From: Allonocardiopsis opalescens
Lineage (GTDB): Bacteria; Actinomycetota; Actinomycetes; Streptosporangiales; Streptosporangiaceae
Assembly: GCF_003002095.1 (NCBI RefSeq)
Contig: NZ_PVZC01000001.1
Span: 62,001 to 126,000 of the forward strand
Direction: 5' to 3'
Length of the DNA: 64,000 bases
The notes below the pieces were generated by a model that searched no databases, had not been told where the DNA came from, and saw only the letters and a list, made by a program, of their open reading frames with translations. Of this stretch, positions 1-9,547 are shown one piece after another; within the stretch, counting starts at the first letter, position 1, and each line of letters opens with the position of its first letter. The translations under genes and the position numbers were made by a program.

Positions 1-68
1 CTGAGCCCCCGCCCGTCCGGGCCGCGCCGCCGCCCGCGCGGCGCTCCCGCCGAACCTGTGAGGCCCCG

Positions 69-1013
69 TTGAGTGACCCGGCACCCGAGCCGGCCGCACC
101 GGCCGCGCCCGCTCCGCCCGCCGCCGAGCAGCCGCACGTCTCCGTCGTGCTGCCCTGCTACAACGAGCGCGACCACGTGGTCGCCGAGATCGAGCGGATC
201 ACCGCCGCGCTGGACGCCAGCGGCCACGCCTACGAGCTGATCGCGATCGACGACGCCTCCACCGACGACACCCTCAGGCTGCTGCGGGAGAACGCGCCGC
301 GCTTCCCCGCGGTGCGGGTGGTGGAGTTCCCCAGGAACGGCGGGGCCGGCACCGCGCGGCGGATCGGCAGCCAGATGGCGCGCGGCGACATCGTCGTCTG
401 GACCGACGCCGACATGACCTACCCCAACGAGCGCATCCCCGAGCTGGTCGACCTGCTGGACAAGGACGAGCTGGTCGACCAGGTGGTCGGCGCCCGGCTG
501 CGCGAGGAGGGCAGCCACCGGCTGCTGCGCATCCCGGCCAAGTGGGTGATCCGCAAGATCGCCGAGCGGCTGACCAACACCCGCATCCCCGACCTCAACT
601 CCGGGCTGCGCGCCTTCCGGCGCGAGGCCGCGCGGCCGTACCTGCGGCTGCTGCCGCCCGGCTTCTCCTGCGTCACCACCCTCACGCTGGCCTTCCTGAG
701 CAACCAGAAGGTCGTCACCTACCTGCCGATCGAGTACGCCAAGCGCTCCGGCACCTCGAAGTTCCGCTTCTTCACCGACGCCTACCGCTACATCCTCCAG
801 GTGCTGCGGATGGTGATGTACTTCAACCCGCTCAAGCTGCTGATGCCGCCCGCGCTGCTGCTGCTCGGCACCGGCCTGGGCAAAGGCGTGTACGACGTGG
901 TCTTCAACCCGGTGCGGATCGCCAACAACACGATCATCCTGTTCGTCACCGGAATGATCATCTTCTCGATGGCGCTGCTGGCCGACCTGATCGTGCGCTC
1001 CCGTGCCGAGTAG
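69..1013 (+). CDS. Glycosyltransferase family 2 (polyprenyl-phosphate mannosyltransferase-like)
   Basis: 314-residue GT-A fold glycosyltransferase of the dolichyl-phosphate mannose/undecaprenyl-phosphate sugar synthase type. After a Pro/Ala-rich N-terminal tail it shows the family opening VSVVLPCYNE (about 24-33), the nucleotide-binding DDAS (61-64) and the metal-binding DAD (113-115). Two hydrophobic segments near the C terminus (about 255-275 and 285-305) would anchor it in the membrane, where it would move a sugar from a nucleotide sugar to a lipid carrier. The start taken is TTG, the first in-frame start before the conserved part. Its last 11 bases overlap the next glycosyltransferase gene, so the two are translationally coupled. 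Donor and acceptor cannot be told from sequence. Confidence 0.85.
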   Translation: MSDPAPEPAAPAAPAPPAAEQPHVSVVLPCYNERDHVVAEIERITAALDASGHAYELIAIDDASTDDTLRLLRENAPRFPAVRVVEFPRNGGAGTARRIGSQMARGDIVVWTDADMTYPNERIPELVDLLDKDELVDQVVGARLREEGSHRLLRIPAKWVIRKIAERLTNTRIPDLNSGLRAFRREAARPYLRLLPPGFSCVTTLTLAFLSNQKVVTYLPIEYAKRSGTSKFRFFTDAYRYILQVLRMVMYFNPLKLLMPPALLLLGTGLGKGVYDVVFNPVRIANNTIILFVTGMIIFSMALLADLIVRSRAE

Positions 1014-2100
1014 CGCCGTCCGGCGGATCGCCCTGGTCGGACCGGCCCACCCGTACAAGGGCGGCGGCGCCGCGCACACCGGCGAGCTGGCGCACCGGCT
1101 GCGCGCCGCCGGGTACGACACCGGGATCGAGTCGTGGCGGGCGCAGTACCCGCGCATGCTCTACCCCGGGCGGCAGACGCTCGGCGAGCCGGACGGCCCC
1201 GCCTTCGAGCCCACCCGCCGCGAGCTGGCCTGGTACCGCCCCGACGGCTGGTGGCGGCGCGGCCGGGCGCTGGGGCGCGCGGCCGACCTGGTCGTGCTCA
1301 GCGTGCTGACGCCGCTCCAGGTGCCGCCGTACCTGGGGCTGCTGGCCGGCATCGGCGGGCGCGCCGAGACGCTGGCGCTCTGCCACAACGTGCTGCCGCA
1401 CGAGCGGCGCCGCTTCGACCCGGCGCTGATGCGGGCGCTGCTGCGCCGGGTGGACCGGGTGCTGGTGCACAGCGGCGAGCAGCGCGCGGCCGCCCTGCGG
1501 CTGGTGCCCGGGGCCCAGGTCGCGGCCGCCCCGCTGCCGCCGCACCTGCCCGCCGCCCCGCCCGCCGCGCCCCGCGACGGCGAGCCGCTGGGGCGGCTGC
1601 TCTTCTTCGGCATCGTCCGCCCCTACAAGGGCCTGGACGTGCTGCTGCGCGCGCTGGCCCAGGTGCCGGGCGTCGGGCTGACCGTCGCCGGGGAGTTCTG
1701 GGGCGGCACGGAGCCCGTCCGCGCGCAGCTGGCCGAGCTGGGCATCGCCGACCGGGTCGAGCTGCGCGACGGCTACCTCCCGGCGTCGCGGCTGCCCGAG
1801 CTGTTCGCCGCCGCCGACGCCCTGGTGCTGCCGTACCGCAGCGCCACCGCCTCGCAGAACGCCTGGCTCGGCCACGAGCACGGCCTGCCCGTCATCGCCA
1901 GCCGGGTCGGCACCTTCCCCGAGCAGATCCGCGACGGCGAGGACGGCCTGCTCGTCCCGCCCGGCGACGCCGACGCGCTGGCCGGTGCGATCGAGCGCTT
2001 CTACCGCCCCGGCGAGCCCAAGCGGATGCGCGAGGCGGTCCGCCCGGTGGACCCGGGGCCGTACTGGGACCGGTACGTCGACGCTGTCGCGGCGGGCTGA
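1003..2100 (+). CDS. Glycosyltransferase family 4 (GT-B fold)
   Basis: 365-residue GT-B glycosyltransferase. The N-terminal half begins with the acceptor-side strand IALVGPAHPYKGGGAAH, a common GT4 opening. The C-terminal half has the Rossmann-like donor domain with LLFFGIVRPYKGLDVLL, and a C-terminal donor-site region containing HEHGLPVIASRVG and DGEDGLLVPPGD. The classical E-x7-E is not seen in its usual form: the first Glu position is occupied by a Ser/Ala-rich stretch. GTG start inside the end of the preceding GT2 gene. The pair probably acts in one envelope polysaccharide or glycolipid pathway. Confidence 0.85.
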   Translation: MPSSAVRRIALVGPAHPYKGGGAAHTGELAHRLRAAGYDTGIESWRAQYPRMLYPGRQTLGEPDGPAFEPTRRELAWYRPDGWWRRGRALGRAADLVVLSVLTPLQVPPYLGLLAGIGGRAETLALCHNVLPHERRRFDPALMRALLRRVDRVLVHSGEQRAAALRLVPGAQVAAAPLPPHLPAAPPAAPRDGEPLGRLLFFGIVRPYKGLDVLLRALAQVPGVGLTVAGEFWGGTEPVRAQLAELGIADRVELRDGYLPASRLPELFAAADALVLPYRSATASQNAWLGHEHGLPVIASRVGTFPEQIRDGEDGLLVPPGDADALAGAIERFYRPGEPKRMREAVRPVDPGPYWDRYVDAVAAG

Positions 2101-2493
2101 GCGGCGCGGCGGCCGCACGCCGCCGCCCGTCCCCGTGCGCTGACGCGCCCTCGGCGTCCGGTCGCGGTACGCCCCCGGGGATATGCCGCGCGGCATAGCG
2201 CCCGGCGGGTGGAGCGGCCGCGCGGATGACGCGGCGGAGGGGCCGGCGCACCAGGCTGGACGGGTGCGGGCGGCGACCGCGGGCCGGTGGGCACCGCCGG
2301 GGCCGCCCGCGCCGGATCCAGCCGTCCACGGGCGCCGCGTGCGCCGGAAGAGGAGTCCCCGTTGCCGGTCATCGCAGCCGGCGCCGCCCCCGGCCCGCGC
2401 ACGCGGGCGCGCGGCGCCGCCCCGACGTACCGTCCCCCGTGAGCCGCGGCGCCGGCACGCCGCCCGGCGGCGGTCCCGCGGATCGGCTGGCTG
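2101..2493. other. Non-coding stretch before a decayed gene
   Basis: About 390 bp of very GC-rich sequence with no credible gene on either strand. It may hold the eroded N-terminal part of the hydrolase whose C-terminal end survives just downstream, but no recognisable motif remains. Confidence 0.4.
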
Positions 2494-2808
2494 ATGGCGC
2501 GCTCCCAGTACAGCCGCTGCGCCGGCCTCCGCGGCCAGGGCACCTTCCCGCCCGGCCCGCTCGACCCCGAGGGCCTGCCTCCGGTGCTGCTCGTCAACGG
2601 CCTGGACGACGACTCCACCCCCGCCTCCGGCAGCCGCGCCGTCGCCGCCCGGCTCCCGGGCTCCGTCTGGATCGGCGCCGAGGCCGACCACTCCGTATAC
2701 CTGGGCGGCAACCGCTGCGTGCGCGAGATCGCGCACCGGTACCTGAGCACCGGGGAGCTGCCGGAACTGGGCGGGGTGTGTCCGGCCTCGGGGAGCGGTA
2801 TGCGGTAG
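2494..2808 (+). pseudogene. C-terminal remnant of a TAP-type alpha/beta hydrolase
   Basis: About 105 residues matching only the last quarter of secreted tripeptidyl-aminopeptidase-like alpha/beta hydrolases (TAP-like C-terminal domain). The acid-residue strand PPVLLVNGLDDDSTP is present, then the helix region SRAVAARLPGS, the catalytic-His loop DHSVYLGGNRCV and the closing YLSTGELP. The nucleophile elbow (GxSxG), the signal peptide and the N-terminal 300 or so residues are missing, and nothing upstream supplies them. The reading frame is open above the first ATG only for a few codons. It lies beside other gene debris (vapBC remnants). Confidence 0.7.
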
Positions 2809-2990
2809 CCGCCGGAGAAGGGAGTTCGCGACCGTCCGCAGCACGGCGCGTCGGGTCCTGGCCGCGTGGCCCGTCAAGGAGGCCAGGACCCTGAGCTTGA
2901 CGTAGAATCTATTCGTACAGATGACATATCGGCTCGTATCGATAGCCTGGTGTGCGCGGCTGGACAGCCGCCGCCACGGTCGAGGAGGAG

Positions 2991-3197
2991 ATTCGGCGGA
3001 AGTCTGCGTCGAGATCGATGAGGAAGCGCTCGAACTGGCCGCCGAGGCGCTCGGCACCACGACACCGTCGGACACCGTGAACACCGCGCTGCGCGAGACC
3101 ACCGACCAGGTCCGGCGGGCGGGAGGCGCTGGCTGAGCTGGTGGAGGCGGGGAAGCGCGGCGACTCCGACATCCTCAAGAGGAACCACCGTTGCTGA
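2991..3197 (+). pseudogene. VapB-type antitoxin, frameshifted
   Basis: The stretch from 3008 reads VEIDEEALELAAEALGTTTP and SDTVNTALRE, the signature of VapB/DUF2191 antitoxins with their ribbon-helix-helix-like N terminus. Near 3115-3122 the frame is lost. The expected continuation EALAELVEAGKRGDSDIL ... is found one frame over and ends at TGA 3195-3197. The original start is also gone: a GAGGAGGAG ribosome-binding site at about 2982-2990 is followed by ATT rather than a start codon. At least two lesions therefore inactivate it. The remains of the toxin partner lie directly downstream. Confidence 0.7.
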
Positions 3198-3244
3198 GCA
3201 TCAGGGTTCCCGTCCTGGGACCGGTGCCGTAATGCGGCTGTTCA

Positions 3245-3367
3245 TCACTGAGACGGAACCTGGCGTACCGGCATGTGGTGGTCCACGGACGGTATGTGGA
3301 TCGCAATGAATGCATCGCCGCCGTCACCGGTCAACCGGTGCTGCGGATCGCTCCGCCGACGCCCTAG
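3245..3367 (+). pseudogene. VapC (PIN-domain) toxin C-terminal remnant
   Basis: One frame reads through YRHVVVHGRYVDRNECIAAVTG and then QPVLRIAPPTP before TAG at 3365-3367. This resembles the C-terminal end of VapC ribonucleases, where a VLHYDRDF segment is followed by an ..IAAVTGQP..W..P tail. The catalytic N-terminal acidic residues are absent, because only about 40 codons survive. Its stop codon overlaps the stop codon of the convergent membrane-protein gene. Together with the frameshifted vapB this is a dead vapBC module. Confidence 0.55.
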
Positions 3368-4308
3368 TCCGTTCCGGCCGCACCCGTGGGGCTGTGGGTG
3401 GACGGCGTGCGGCGCAGGGCCAGTGCGATCCCCGCCCCGCCCAGGTCGGCCGCGGTCATGACCAGGCGGGACAGGCCGGCCACCACCAGGGCGGCGCCTT
3501 CGGGGAGGACGGGGGCGAGGGCGACGGCCAGGGCGAGTTCGCGGACGCCAAGGCCGGCCGGGGCGAAGACGACGACGAGGCCGAGCGACCAGGCCAGGGC
3601 GTAGGCGCCGGCGGCCAGGGGCCAGGTGCCCGGGGCGGAGCCGCCGCCGACCCCGGCGACCAGCAGCCAGGCGTGCAGGCTGAGCGGCACCCAGGCGGCG
3701 AGCGTCCACAGCACGGCGCGGGCCAGGCCGCGCGGCGAGGCGGCGACGTCGACCGGCGGGCGGCGCAGCAGGCGCAGGCCGGTGCGCACGCCCCAGGCGA
3801 TCAGCCGGGGGTGCAGGCAGGCCAGCAGCACGGGCACCAGCAGCACCAGCCACCACCAGCGGCCGGCCGCCTCGGCGGAGGTGAACGGGAGGGTGGCGGC
3901 CGCCACCATCACGTTGACGGCGAGGGTGACCGCGAAGGCCAGCACGGACGCGGCCAGGCTGCGGCTGCGCGCGACGTCGTGCTCCTTGGCCAGCTCCACC
4001 TGGGCGACGAAGGCCCACACCATGCCGGGCACGTACTTGCCCAGCTGGCCCAGCCCCCAGATCCGGCCGGCCGCGGCCACCGGCAGCGGGGCGCCGAGGT
4101 CGGCCAGCAGCGCGCGCCAGGCCAGCACCTGGCAGACCAGCGCGGCCAGCGCCGCGAGCACCGCGCCGAGCACGGTCCACGGCGACAGGCGGGTGAGCGC
4201 CGCCCCGGCCTCCGCCCAGTTCGCCGCGAGGGCGTAGCCGGCGAAGCCGAGCAGCGCCGCCGCGAGCGCGGCCCGGAGCCAGGGCAGGGCCCGGAGTCTG
4301 CGCACCAC
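3364..4308 (-). CDS. Lysylphosphatidylglycerol-synthase-TM-like (UPF0104) integral membrane protein
   Basis: About 314 residues with eight or so hydrophobic helices, in the flippase-like family that includes the membrane half of MprF and the UPF0104 proteins. Typical features are the Arg-rich N terminus followed by a TM helix and the WGLGQLGKYVPGMVWAF segment, matching the family G-x-x-G/KY-x-PG motif. Members are linked to lipid or lipid-linked-sugar translocation, and the adjacent glycosyltransferases and methyltransferase fit envelope lipid-glycan work. The start is uncertain. I chose the GTG just before the first hydrophobic segment; the frame stays open up to 4428 with a low-complexity Gly/Arg stretch that is probably not coding. 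Confidence 0.7.
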   Translation of the reverse strand: MVRRLRALPWLRAALAAALLGFAGYALAANWAEAGAALTRLSPWTVLGAVLAALAALVCQVLAWRALLADLGAPLPVAAAGRIWGLGQLGKYVPGMVWAFVAQVELAKEHDVARSRSLAASVLAFAVTLAVNVMVAAATLPFTSAEAAGRWWWLVLLVPVLLACLHPRLIAWGVRTGLRLLRRPPVDVAASPRGLARAVLWTLAAWVPLSLHAWLLVAGVGGGSAPGTWPLAAGAYALAWSLGLVVVFAPAGLGVRELALAVALAPVLPEGAALVVAGLSRLVMTAADLGGAGIALALRRTPSTHSPTGAAGTD

Positions 4309-4453
4309 CCGGCCAGCGTATCGGTGCGGGTGGCCGCGGCGTGCGCCGCCGGCTCCGCCGCGGCCACCCCGTCCGCGCCGCTCACCGTGCGTGTACCGGC
4401 TGTTCATGCGGGTGACTTGTCCCGGCACCGCCGGGCTGCGCCATCATGGCGGT

Positions 4454-5164
4454 ATGAGAACCGCCGACGCCGTCGCCTTCATCGGGCACCAGGTCCATGT
4501 CTGCCGCTTCCGGGAGGCCGGCACCCTGCTGCGCTGGCTCGGCCGCGACCTGCGCGGCCTGCGGGTGCTCGACGTCGCGGGCGGCGACGGCTACTGGGCG
4601 GGCCAGGCGCGCAAGCGCGGCGCCCGCGCCGTCTCCATCGACCTGGCCAGGTCCAAGATGCTGCGCGGCCGCACGCTGAGCCATCCGCCCGCGCTGATCG
4701 AGGGCGACGCGCTGCGGCTGCCCTTCGCCGACGCCTCCTTCGACCGGGTGCTGTCCATCTGCGCCATCGAGCACTTCGACGACGGCCCGGCCGCGCTCTC
4801 GGAGATGGCCAGGGTGCTGGCGCCAGGCGGCGAGCTGGTCATGTCGGCCGACGCGCTCACCCGGGCGGGCTCGTGGCCGCGGCTGTTCGACGCGCACCGC
4901 CGCCGCTTCCACGTCCAGCGCACCTACACCCACACCCAGCTGGACGAGCTGCTGGCCGAGCGCGGCCTCGAACTGCTCGACCACAGCTACCAGTTCCGCA
5001 GCGCGGCGGCCGAGCGCGGCTACCTGAGCCTGTCCGCGCACGGCGGCCGCTACGGCTTCAACGCGGCGGCCGTGCTCACTCCGCTGGTGGCCCTCGGCGA
5101 CGCGCTCACCCCCAACGACCGCGGCAGCGTGGTGCTGGTCCGGGCCCGCCGCACCGCCTCCTGA
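4454..5164 (+). CDS. Class I SAM-dependent methyltransferase
   Basis: 236 residues of the Methyltransf_11/UbiE type. Motif I, VLDVAGGDGYWA (residues about 38-49), binds SAM. The acidic post-I strand VSIDLARSKML follows, then the motif II/III region LPFADASFDRVLSICAIEHFDD and the SEMARVLAPGGELVMS segment common to small-molecule and lipid methyltransferases. The substrate is unknown. The upstream ATG-less alternative (GTG 4391) would add 21 residues that lie across the promoter region. I prefer ATG 4454, which sits 6 nt after a CATCAT -10-like hexamer. It is divergent from the flippase-like gene. Confidence 0.8.
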   Translation: MRTADAVAFIGHQVHVCRFREAGTLLRWLGRDLRGLRVLDVAGGDGYWAGQARKRGARAVSIDLARSKMLRGRTLSHPPALIEGDALRLPFADASFDRVLSICAIEHFDDGPAALSEMARVLAPGGELVMSADALTRAGSWPRLFDAHRRRFHVQRTYTHTQLDELLAERGLELLDHSYQFRSAAAERGYLSLSAHGGRYGFNAAAVLTPLVALGDALTPNDRGSVVLVRARRTAS

Positions 5165-5319
5165 AGCCCGTCCGCGCAGCTCGCGGCCCTGGCGGGCCGT
5201 GCCCGCTTCGTCCCGGTACACGGAAACTCCGAGTTAACTCCGCATTGCCAGGGCATTAACCCGTTTCAGGTCATTCGGTCCCCGCGCAGGCGGGGAGCGA
5301 CGGGACGGGGAGGCGTGCG

Positions 5320-6135
5320 ATGAGGGCGAGGCGGAACCGCGTCGGTCCGGACGACGTGCTGCACCTCGAACTGGCGGAGGAGCCGCCCGTACGCCCCGAC
5401 CGGCTGCTGCTGCGGCCGGTTCCGGAGCACGGCGACACCGGCACCGGGCTGCCGGTGCCGGTCCGGCTGCGCGGCACCCGGGCCAGCGCCGACCTCGGCG
5501 GCCTGCCGGCCGGGCTCTGGGAGGTCTGCGGCCCCGACGGCGGCGGCCGCACCGCCCCCGTCCGCACCGAGGACCCGGGGCTGAACCTCGCCGACCGGTA
5601 CGGCTACATCGCCCGGCCGCGCTCGCGCGACCTGCGGGTGCTGCGCACCCCGGACGGGCGGCTGCGGGTCCAGGTGGCCGAGGTGCGCCCGTATGCCGAG
5701 GTCGAGCTGGTGCGCAGCCGCGAGGAGACGGTCGCGGTCCGCGGCGAGCTGGCCTTCGCGGCCCGCCCGCCCGGCCGCCACCGGGTGCGGATCGTGCTGC
5801 GCCAGCGCCACGTCGGCACCGAACTGGCCTGCGGCGCGCTGCTGGACGACGGCGCCTTCAGCGCCGAGATCCCGCTGCGGCCGCTGGCGGACGCGCACGC
5901 CGAGGAGCGCGGCAAGAACCTCTGGGATCCCGTGCTGGCCGGCGGGCCGCTCAACGCCGAGCTGCGGCTGGCCTCGCGGGCCGACGACATCGCCGGCAAG
6001 AAGCAGCGGATCGGCTTCCGGCCGGTCCGGCTCCCGCACGGCGGCCGCACCATGCGGATCACCCCCTACTACACCGTGCACGACGACCTGTCGCTGGCCG
6101 CCACCGCCCTGGACCGCGCGGAGGGCGCCCGGTGA
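5320..6135 (+). CDS. Protein of unknown function coupled to a glycosyltransferase
   Basis: 271 residues with no family I can name. It is soluble, without signal peptide or TM segment, and rich in short beta strands (LRVLRTPDGRLRVQVAEV; VELVRSREETVAVRGEL), suggesting two beta-sandwich repeats. ATG start with a good GGGGAGG ribosome-binding site 7 nt upstream. It overlaps the following GT4 gene by 4 bp (GTGA), so the two products are made together. Proteins of this layout occur next to teichoic- or polysaccharide-type transferases; a carbohydrate-recognition or accessory role is only inference. Confidence 0.7.
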   Translation: MRARRNRVGPDDVLHLELAEEPPVRPDRLLLRPVPEHGDTGTGLPVPVRLRGTRASADLGGLPAGLWEVCGPDGGGRTAPVRTEDPGLNLADRYGYIARPRSRDLRVLRTPDGRLRVQVAEVRPYAEVELVRSREETVAVRGELAFAARPPGRHRVRIVLRQRHVGTELACGALLDDGAFSAEIPLRPLADAHAEERGKNLWDPVLAGGPLNAELRLASRADDIAGKKQRIGFRPVRLPHGGRTMRITPYYTVHDDLSLAATALDRAEGAR

Positions 6136-7295
6136 GGATCGCCTTCCTCATCGCCAACGCCTTCGCCATGGGCGGCACCGTGCGCACCACCGTGAACCTG
6201 GCTAACAGCCTGGCCGAGCGGCACGAGGTCGAGATCATCAGCATGGCCCGGCACTGCGACCGCCCCTTCTTCCCGCTGGACCCGCGCGTCCGGCTGCGCG
6301 CGATGGCCCCCACCCCCGACTGGAGCGGCGCGCCGCCCGGCTCCTGGCTGGACCGCCGCCGGGCCCGGCGCCCGGTGCGCTGGCTGCCGCCGACCGAGGC
6401 CAAGCGGCAGGGCGTCTTCAACGCCCGCACCGAGCGGGCGCTCCGCCGCACGCTGCGCGGCCTGGACGCCGATGTGCTCGTCTCGACCCGGCCCGGCCTG
6501 AACCTGGCCGCCGCCCGCTTCGCGCCGCGCCGCCTGCTGCGGGTCGGCCAGGAGCACATCCACTGGGGCAACCACAGCGACGGCGTCCGGCTGGCGGCCC
6601 GGCTGCTCTACCCCAGGCTGGACGCGCTGACCGTGCTCACCGAGGCCGACCGCCGCGCCTACCAGCGCGACCTGCGGGTGCCGCCGGACTGGGCGGTGCG
6701 CATCCCCAACGCGCTGCCCGGCGGCGACTTCCCCCGCGCCCCGCTGGAGAACCCGATCGTGGTCGCGGCCGGGCGGCTGGGGCCGGAGAAGGGCTACGAC
6801 AAGCTGCTGGACGCCTTCGCGCTGGTGGCCGCCGAACGCCCCGAGTGGCGGCTGCGCCTGTACGGCCAGGGCGGGCTGGAGAACCGGCTGCGCCGCCGGA
6901 TCCAGCGGCTCGGCCTGGACAACAACGCCGCCATCATGAAGCGCACCGACGACCTGCCCGGCGAGCTGGCCAAGGGCTCGGTCCTCGCGGTCAGCTCGCG
7001 GGTCGAGGGCTTCGGGATGACCATCATAGAGTCCTTCGCCTGCGGTGTGCCGGTCGTCAGCTTCGACTGCCCGCACGGTCCCGGCGAGATCATCACGCAC
7101 GGCGCCGACGGCCTGCTGGTGCCGCCGGGCGACGTGCAGGGGCTGGCCGCGGGCCTGCTGCGGCTCATCGACGACCCCGCGCTGCGCACCCGGATGGGCG
7201 CCGCCGCCCTGGCCGCCGCCGAGGACTACCGCCCCGCCGCCGTCACCGCCCGCTGGGAGGAGTTCCTGGCCGAGCGGCTGAGCCGGCGCCGGTAG
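6132..7295 (+). CDS. Glycosyltransferase family 4 (GT-B fold)
   Basis: 387-residue GT4 enzyme. The N-terminal acceptor domain opens with AFLIANAFAMGGTVRTTVNLA, with the GG loop typical of GT4. The C-terminal donor domain carries VVAAGRLGPEKGYDKLLDAF and the E-x7-E motif EGFGMTIIE (Glu292 and Glu300), followed by FACGVPVVSFDCPHGPGEII and DGLLVPPGD. This is the retaining glycosyltransferase pattern of WaaG/PimB-like enzymes. GTG start overlapping the upstream unknown gene by 4 bp. The sugar and acceptor are unknown. Confidence 0.88.
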   Translation: MRIAFLIANAFAMGGTVRTTVNLANSLAERHEVEIISMARHCDRPFFPLDPRVRLRAMAPTPDWSGAPPGSWLDRRRARRPVRWLPPTEAKRQGVFNARTERALRRTLRGLDADVLVSTRPGLNLAAARFAPRRLLRVGQEHIHWGNHSDGVRLAARLLYPRLDALTVLTEADRRAYQRDLRVPPDWAVRIPNALPGGDFPRAPLENPIVVAAGRLGPEKGYDKLLDAFALVAAERPEWRLRLYGQGGLENRLRRRIQRLGLDNNAAIMKRTDDLPGELAKGSVLAVSSRVEGFGMTIIESFACGVPVVSFDCPHGPGEIITHGADGLLVPPGDVQGLAAGLLRLIDDPALRTRMGAAALAAAEDYRPAAVTARWEEFLAERLSRRR

Positions 7296-7416
7296 GGCTT
7301 CCGGCCGTTCGGATTCCGCGCCGCCGCCGGCGCCCGCGGCACGTCCGTCCGGCCTTGCGGTGTACCGACGCCGCCGGGCGCGAGCCGGCGCCCGGCCGGC
7401 GGAGCACCGTACGCGA

Positions 7417-7445
7417 TTGCCTCTCTGATCTATTAGAGCTATAAC
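7417..7445 (+). promoter_or_regulatory. Sigma70-type promoter before the serine hydrolase
   Basis: TTGCCT (7417-7422) and TATAAC (7440-7445) separated by 17 bp, in an unusually A/T-rich patch for this window. It lies about 80 bp upstream of the serine hydrolase start. Confidence 0.5.
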
Positions 7446-7528
7446 AGATATAGTTCATCGCCAAGAGGTCTCGTCGTATCCGGATCCTCGGCGCCCGCTC
7501 CGCAGTGCCCGAAACCCAGGAGGCGCCC

Positions 7529-9484
7529 ATGCGCAAGCCGTCACCACCCGCCAGGACCGCGGCGGTCGCGGCGCTCACCGCCGTGCTGCTCGGCCTCGCC
7601 GCGCCCGCCGCGCAGGCGGCGGCGCCGAGCGGCACCGCCGAACCGGTCGCCGAGCCCACGGCCGCCGCCGTCGAGGACTTCCTGGACCGGCGGGTGCCCG
7701 AGCTGCTGGCCGAGTTCGAGGTGCCCGGCGCCGCCGTGTCGGTGGTGGCCGGCGGAGAGCAGGTGTTCGCGGGCGGCTACGGCACCGCCGACCCGGCCAC
7801 CGGGCGGCCGGTCGAGGCCGGCACCGCCTTCCCGGTCGGCTCGGTGGCCAAGTCCTTCACCGCGCTCGCCGTGCTCCGGCTGGTGGACGAGGGGCGGCTC
7901 GACCTGCACGCCGACGTCAACGGCTACCTGCCGCCCGGCAGCCGGATCGCCGACACCTTCCCCGGCGAGCCGGTCACCCTGCACCACCTGCTCACCCACA
8001 CGGCCGGCTTCGAGGAGGCCGTCGCCGGCCAGGCCGCCGCCGAGCCGGGCGGGGCGGCGCCGCTGGCCGCGTACGTGCGCGACCGGCAGCCCGAGCGGGT
8101 CCGCCCGCCCGGCCGCTTCACCAGCTACTCCAACTACGGGCTCGCGCTGGCCGGGCTCATCGTGCAGGAGGTCTCCGGCCGGCCCTTCGCCGCCTACGCG
8201 GCCGAGCAGGTCTTCGCCCCGCTCGGCATGGAGGCCAGCGCCTTCGCCGGGCCGGACGAGGCACGGGAGCGGGGCGCCGCCGTCCCGCACACCGCGGGCC
8301 CTGACGGCCCCGTCCCGGCCCCGGAGCTCCACCTGGCCATCGGACCGGCCGGCGGCGCCTACAGCTCCGCCGAGGACATGGCGCGCTTCATGCTCGCCCT
8401 GCTCGACGCCGGCGGAGCCGGCGGCGAGCAGCGCCGGCCCGAGCCGGCCCTCGCCGCCATGGGGACCCGCCAGGCCGGCAACGAGCCCCGGCTGACCGGC
8501 GCCGGCTACGGCACCTGGGAGTGGCCGTCGGACGGTGCGCGGGCCTACGGGCACGGCGGCACCCTCGTCGGCGCGCACGCCAACTACGTCGTGCTGCCCG
8601 AACTCGGCCTCGGCGTCCACGTGGCGACCAACGGCGACGGCCGGGGCGACCCCGGGGCGCCGCTGCGCAGCGTGCAGCGGACGCTGGTGGAGGAGGTGCT
8701 GGCCGAGTTCGCCGGCATCCGCGCGGTGCCCGGGCCCGGCCCGGCCGCCGACGTCCCGCTCGACCGCTACACCGGCGACTACGTGCCCACCCGGGCCTCC
8801 CGCAGCGACGCGACGGCCGCGACGGCCGCGCTCGGGCAGCTGCGCGTCGGTGTGGCCGACGACGGGGCGCTGACCACGTCGGGCCCGATGATCCCCGAGG
8901 CGCGGTGGACCGCGGTCGAGCCCGGACTGTTCCGCGCCGAGGACGGCACCGACCAGCTCGCCTTCATCGAGCGCGGCGGCGCCGTGGTCGGCCTGGCGCT
9001 GGACAGCGCGCCGATGCAGCCCTTCGAGCGCACGGCCTGGCACCTGCTGCCGACGACGCACCTGGCCGCGGCCGGAATCGCGCTGCTGGTGGCCGCCACC
9101 GCCGCGGTCTGGCCCGTCACGGCCCTGGTGCGCCGGCTGCGGCGGCGCGACCCGGCGCCGTACCGGGGCGCGGCCCGGTGGGCCCGGCTGCCCACCGCCG
9201 CGGCCGTGCTGCTCAGCACCGGCTTCACCGGCTACCTGCTCTGGCTGCTCACCCGGCTGGACAACGCCACCGTGCTGCGGATGGTGGATTCACCCGTGCT
9301 GACCGCGCCCCTGGCGGCGGCCGTGCCGCTCGCCGCGCTCGCGGCGGTGCTGGCCGTCCTGGCCTGGCGGCGCGGGTGGTGGACGGCGGCCGGGCGGGTG
9401 CAGCACACCGTGATCGTGCCGGCACTGGGTGTGTTCCTGCTGGTCGGGCATGTGTACAACTTCGTGTGGACGCCCTTCGGCTGA
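7529..9484 (+). CDS. Class C beta-lactamase-fold serine hydrolase with C-terminal membrane domain
   Basis: 651 residues. A signal peptide (1-31, ending AQAA) is followed by a penicillin-binding/class C lactamase catalytic domain. It contains SVAK (Ser105-Lys108, the nucleophile motif), SYSNYG (Tyr200 of the Y-x-N motif) and YGHGG (His342, the H/K-x-G motif). A beta-rich linker (about 410-510) precedes three or four TM helices in the last 140 residues, so the enzyme would be anchored and face outward. Members act as esterases, D-aminopeptidases or cell-wall peptidases; the exact substrate is unknown. The ATG at 7529 is chosen because AGGAGG lies 5-6 nt upstream; an earlier in-frame start at 7505 lacks this. 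Confidence 0.88.
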   Translation: MRKPSPPARTAAVAALTAVLLGLAAPAAQAAAPSGTAEPVAEPTAAAVEDFLDRRVPELLAEFEVPGAAVSVVAGGEQVFAGGYGTADPATGRPVEAGTAFPVGSVAKSFTALAVLRLVDEGRLDLHADVNGYLPPGSRIADTFPGEPVTLHHLLTHTAGFEEAVAGQAAAEPGGAAPLAAYVRDRQPERVRPPGRFTSYSNYGLALAGLIVQEVSGRPFAAYAAEQVFAPLGMEASAFAGPDEARERGAAVPHTAGPDGPVPAPELHLAIGPAGGAYSSAEDMARFMLALLDAGGAGGEQRRPEPALAAMGTRQAGNEPRLTGAGYGTWEWPSDGARAYGHGGTLVGAHANYVVLPELGLGVHVATNGDGRGDPGAPLRSVQRTLVEEVLAEFAGIRAVPGPGPAADVPLDRYTGDYVPTRASRSDATAATAALGQLRVGVADDGALTTSGPMIPEARWTAVEPGLFRAEDGTDQLAFIERGGAVVGLALDSAPMQPFERTAWHLLPTTHLAAAGIALLVAATAAVWPVTALVRRLRRRDPAPYRGAARWARLPTAAAVLLSTGFTGYLLWLLTRLDNATVLRMVDSPVLTAPLAAAVPLAALAAVLAVLAWRRGWWTAAGRVQHTVIVPALGVFLLVGHVYNFVWTPFG

Positions 9485-9547
9485 GGGCGGCCGCACCCCT
9501 ACGGGCGCACCGGCGGGACGAGACGAAACGAACACCACCGAACACGC

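Noticed and set aside
958-3102. Very long minus-strand open frame opposite the GT4 gene
   Set aside because: High-GC codon bias leaves opposite-strand frames open. The product is Arg/Gly/Ala-rich without domains, and it covers clearly conserved plus-strand genes.
4391-4453. Upstream extension of the methyltransferase from GTG 4391
   Set aside because: The added residues lie over the likely promoter and contain no conserved part; ATG 4454 fits better.
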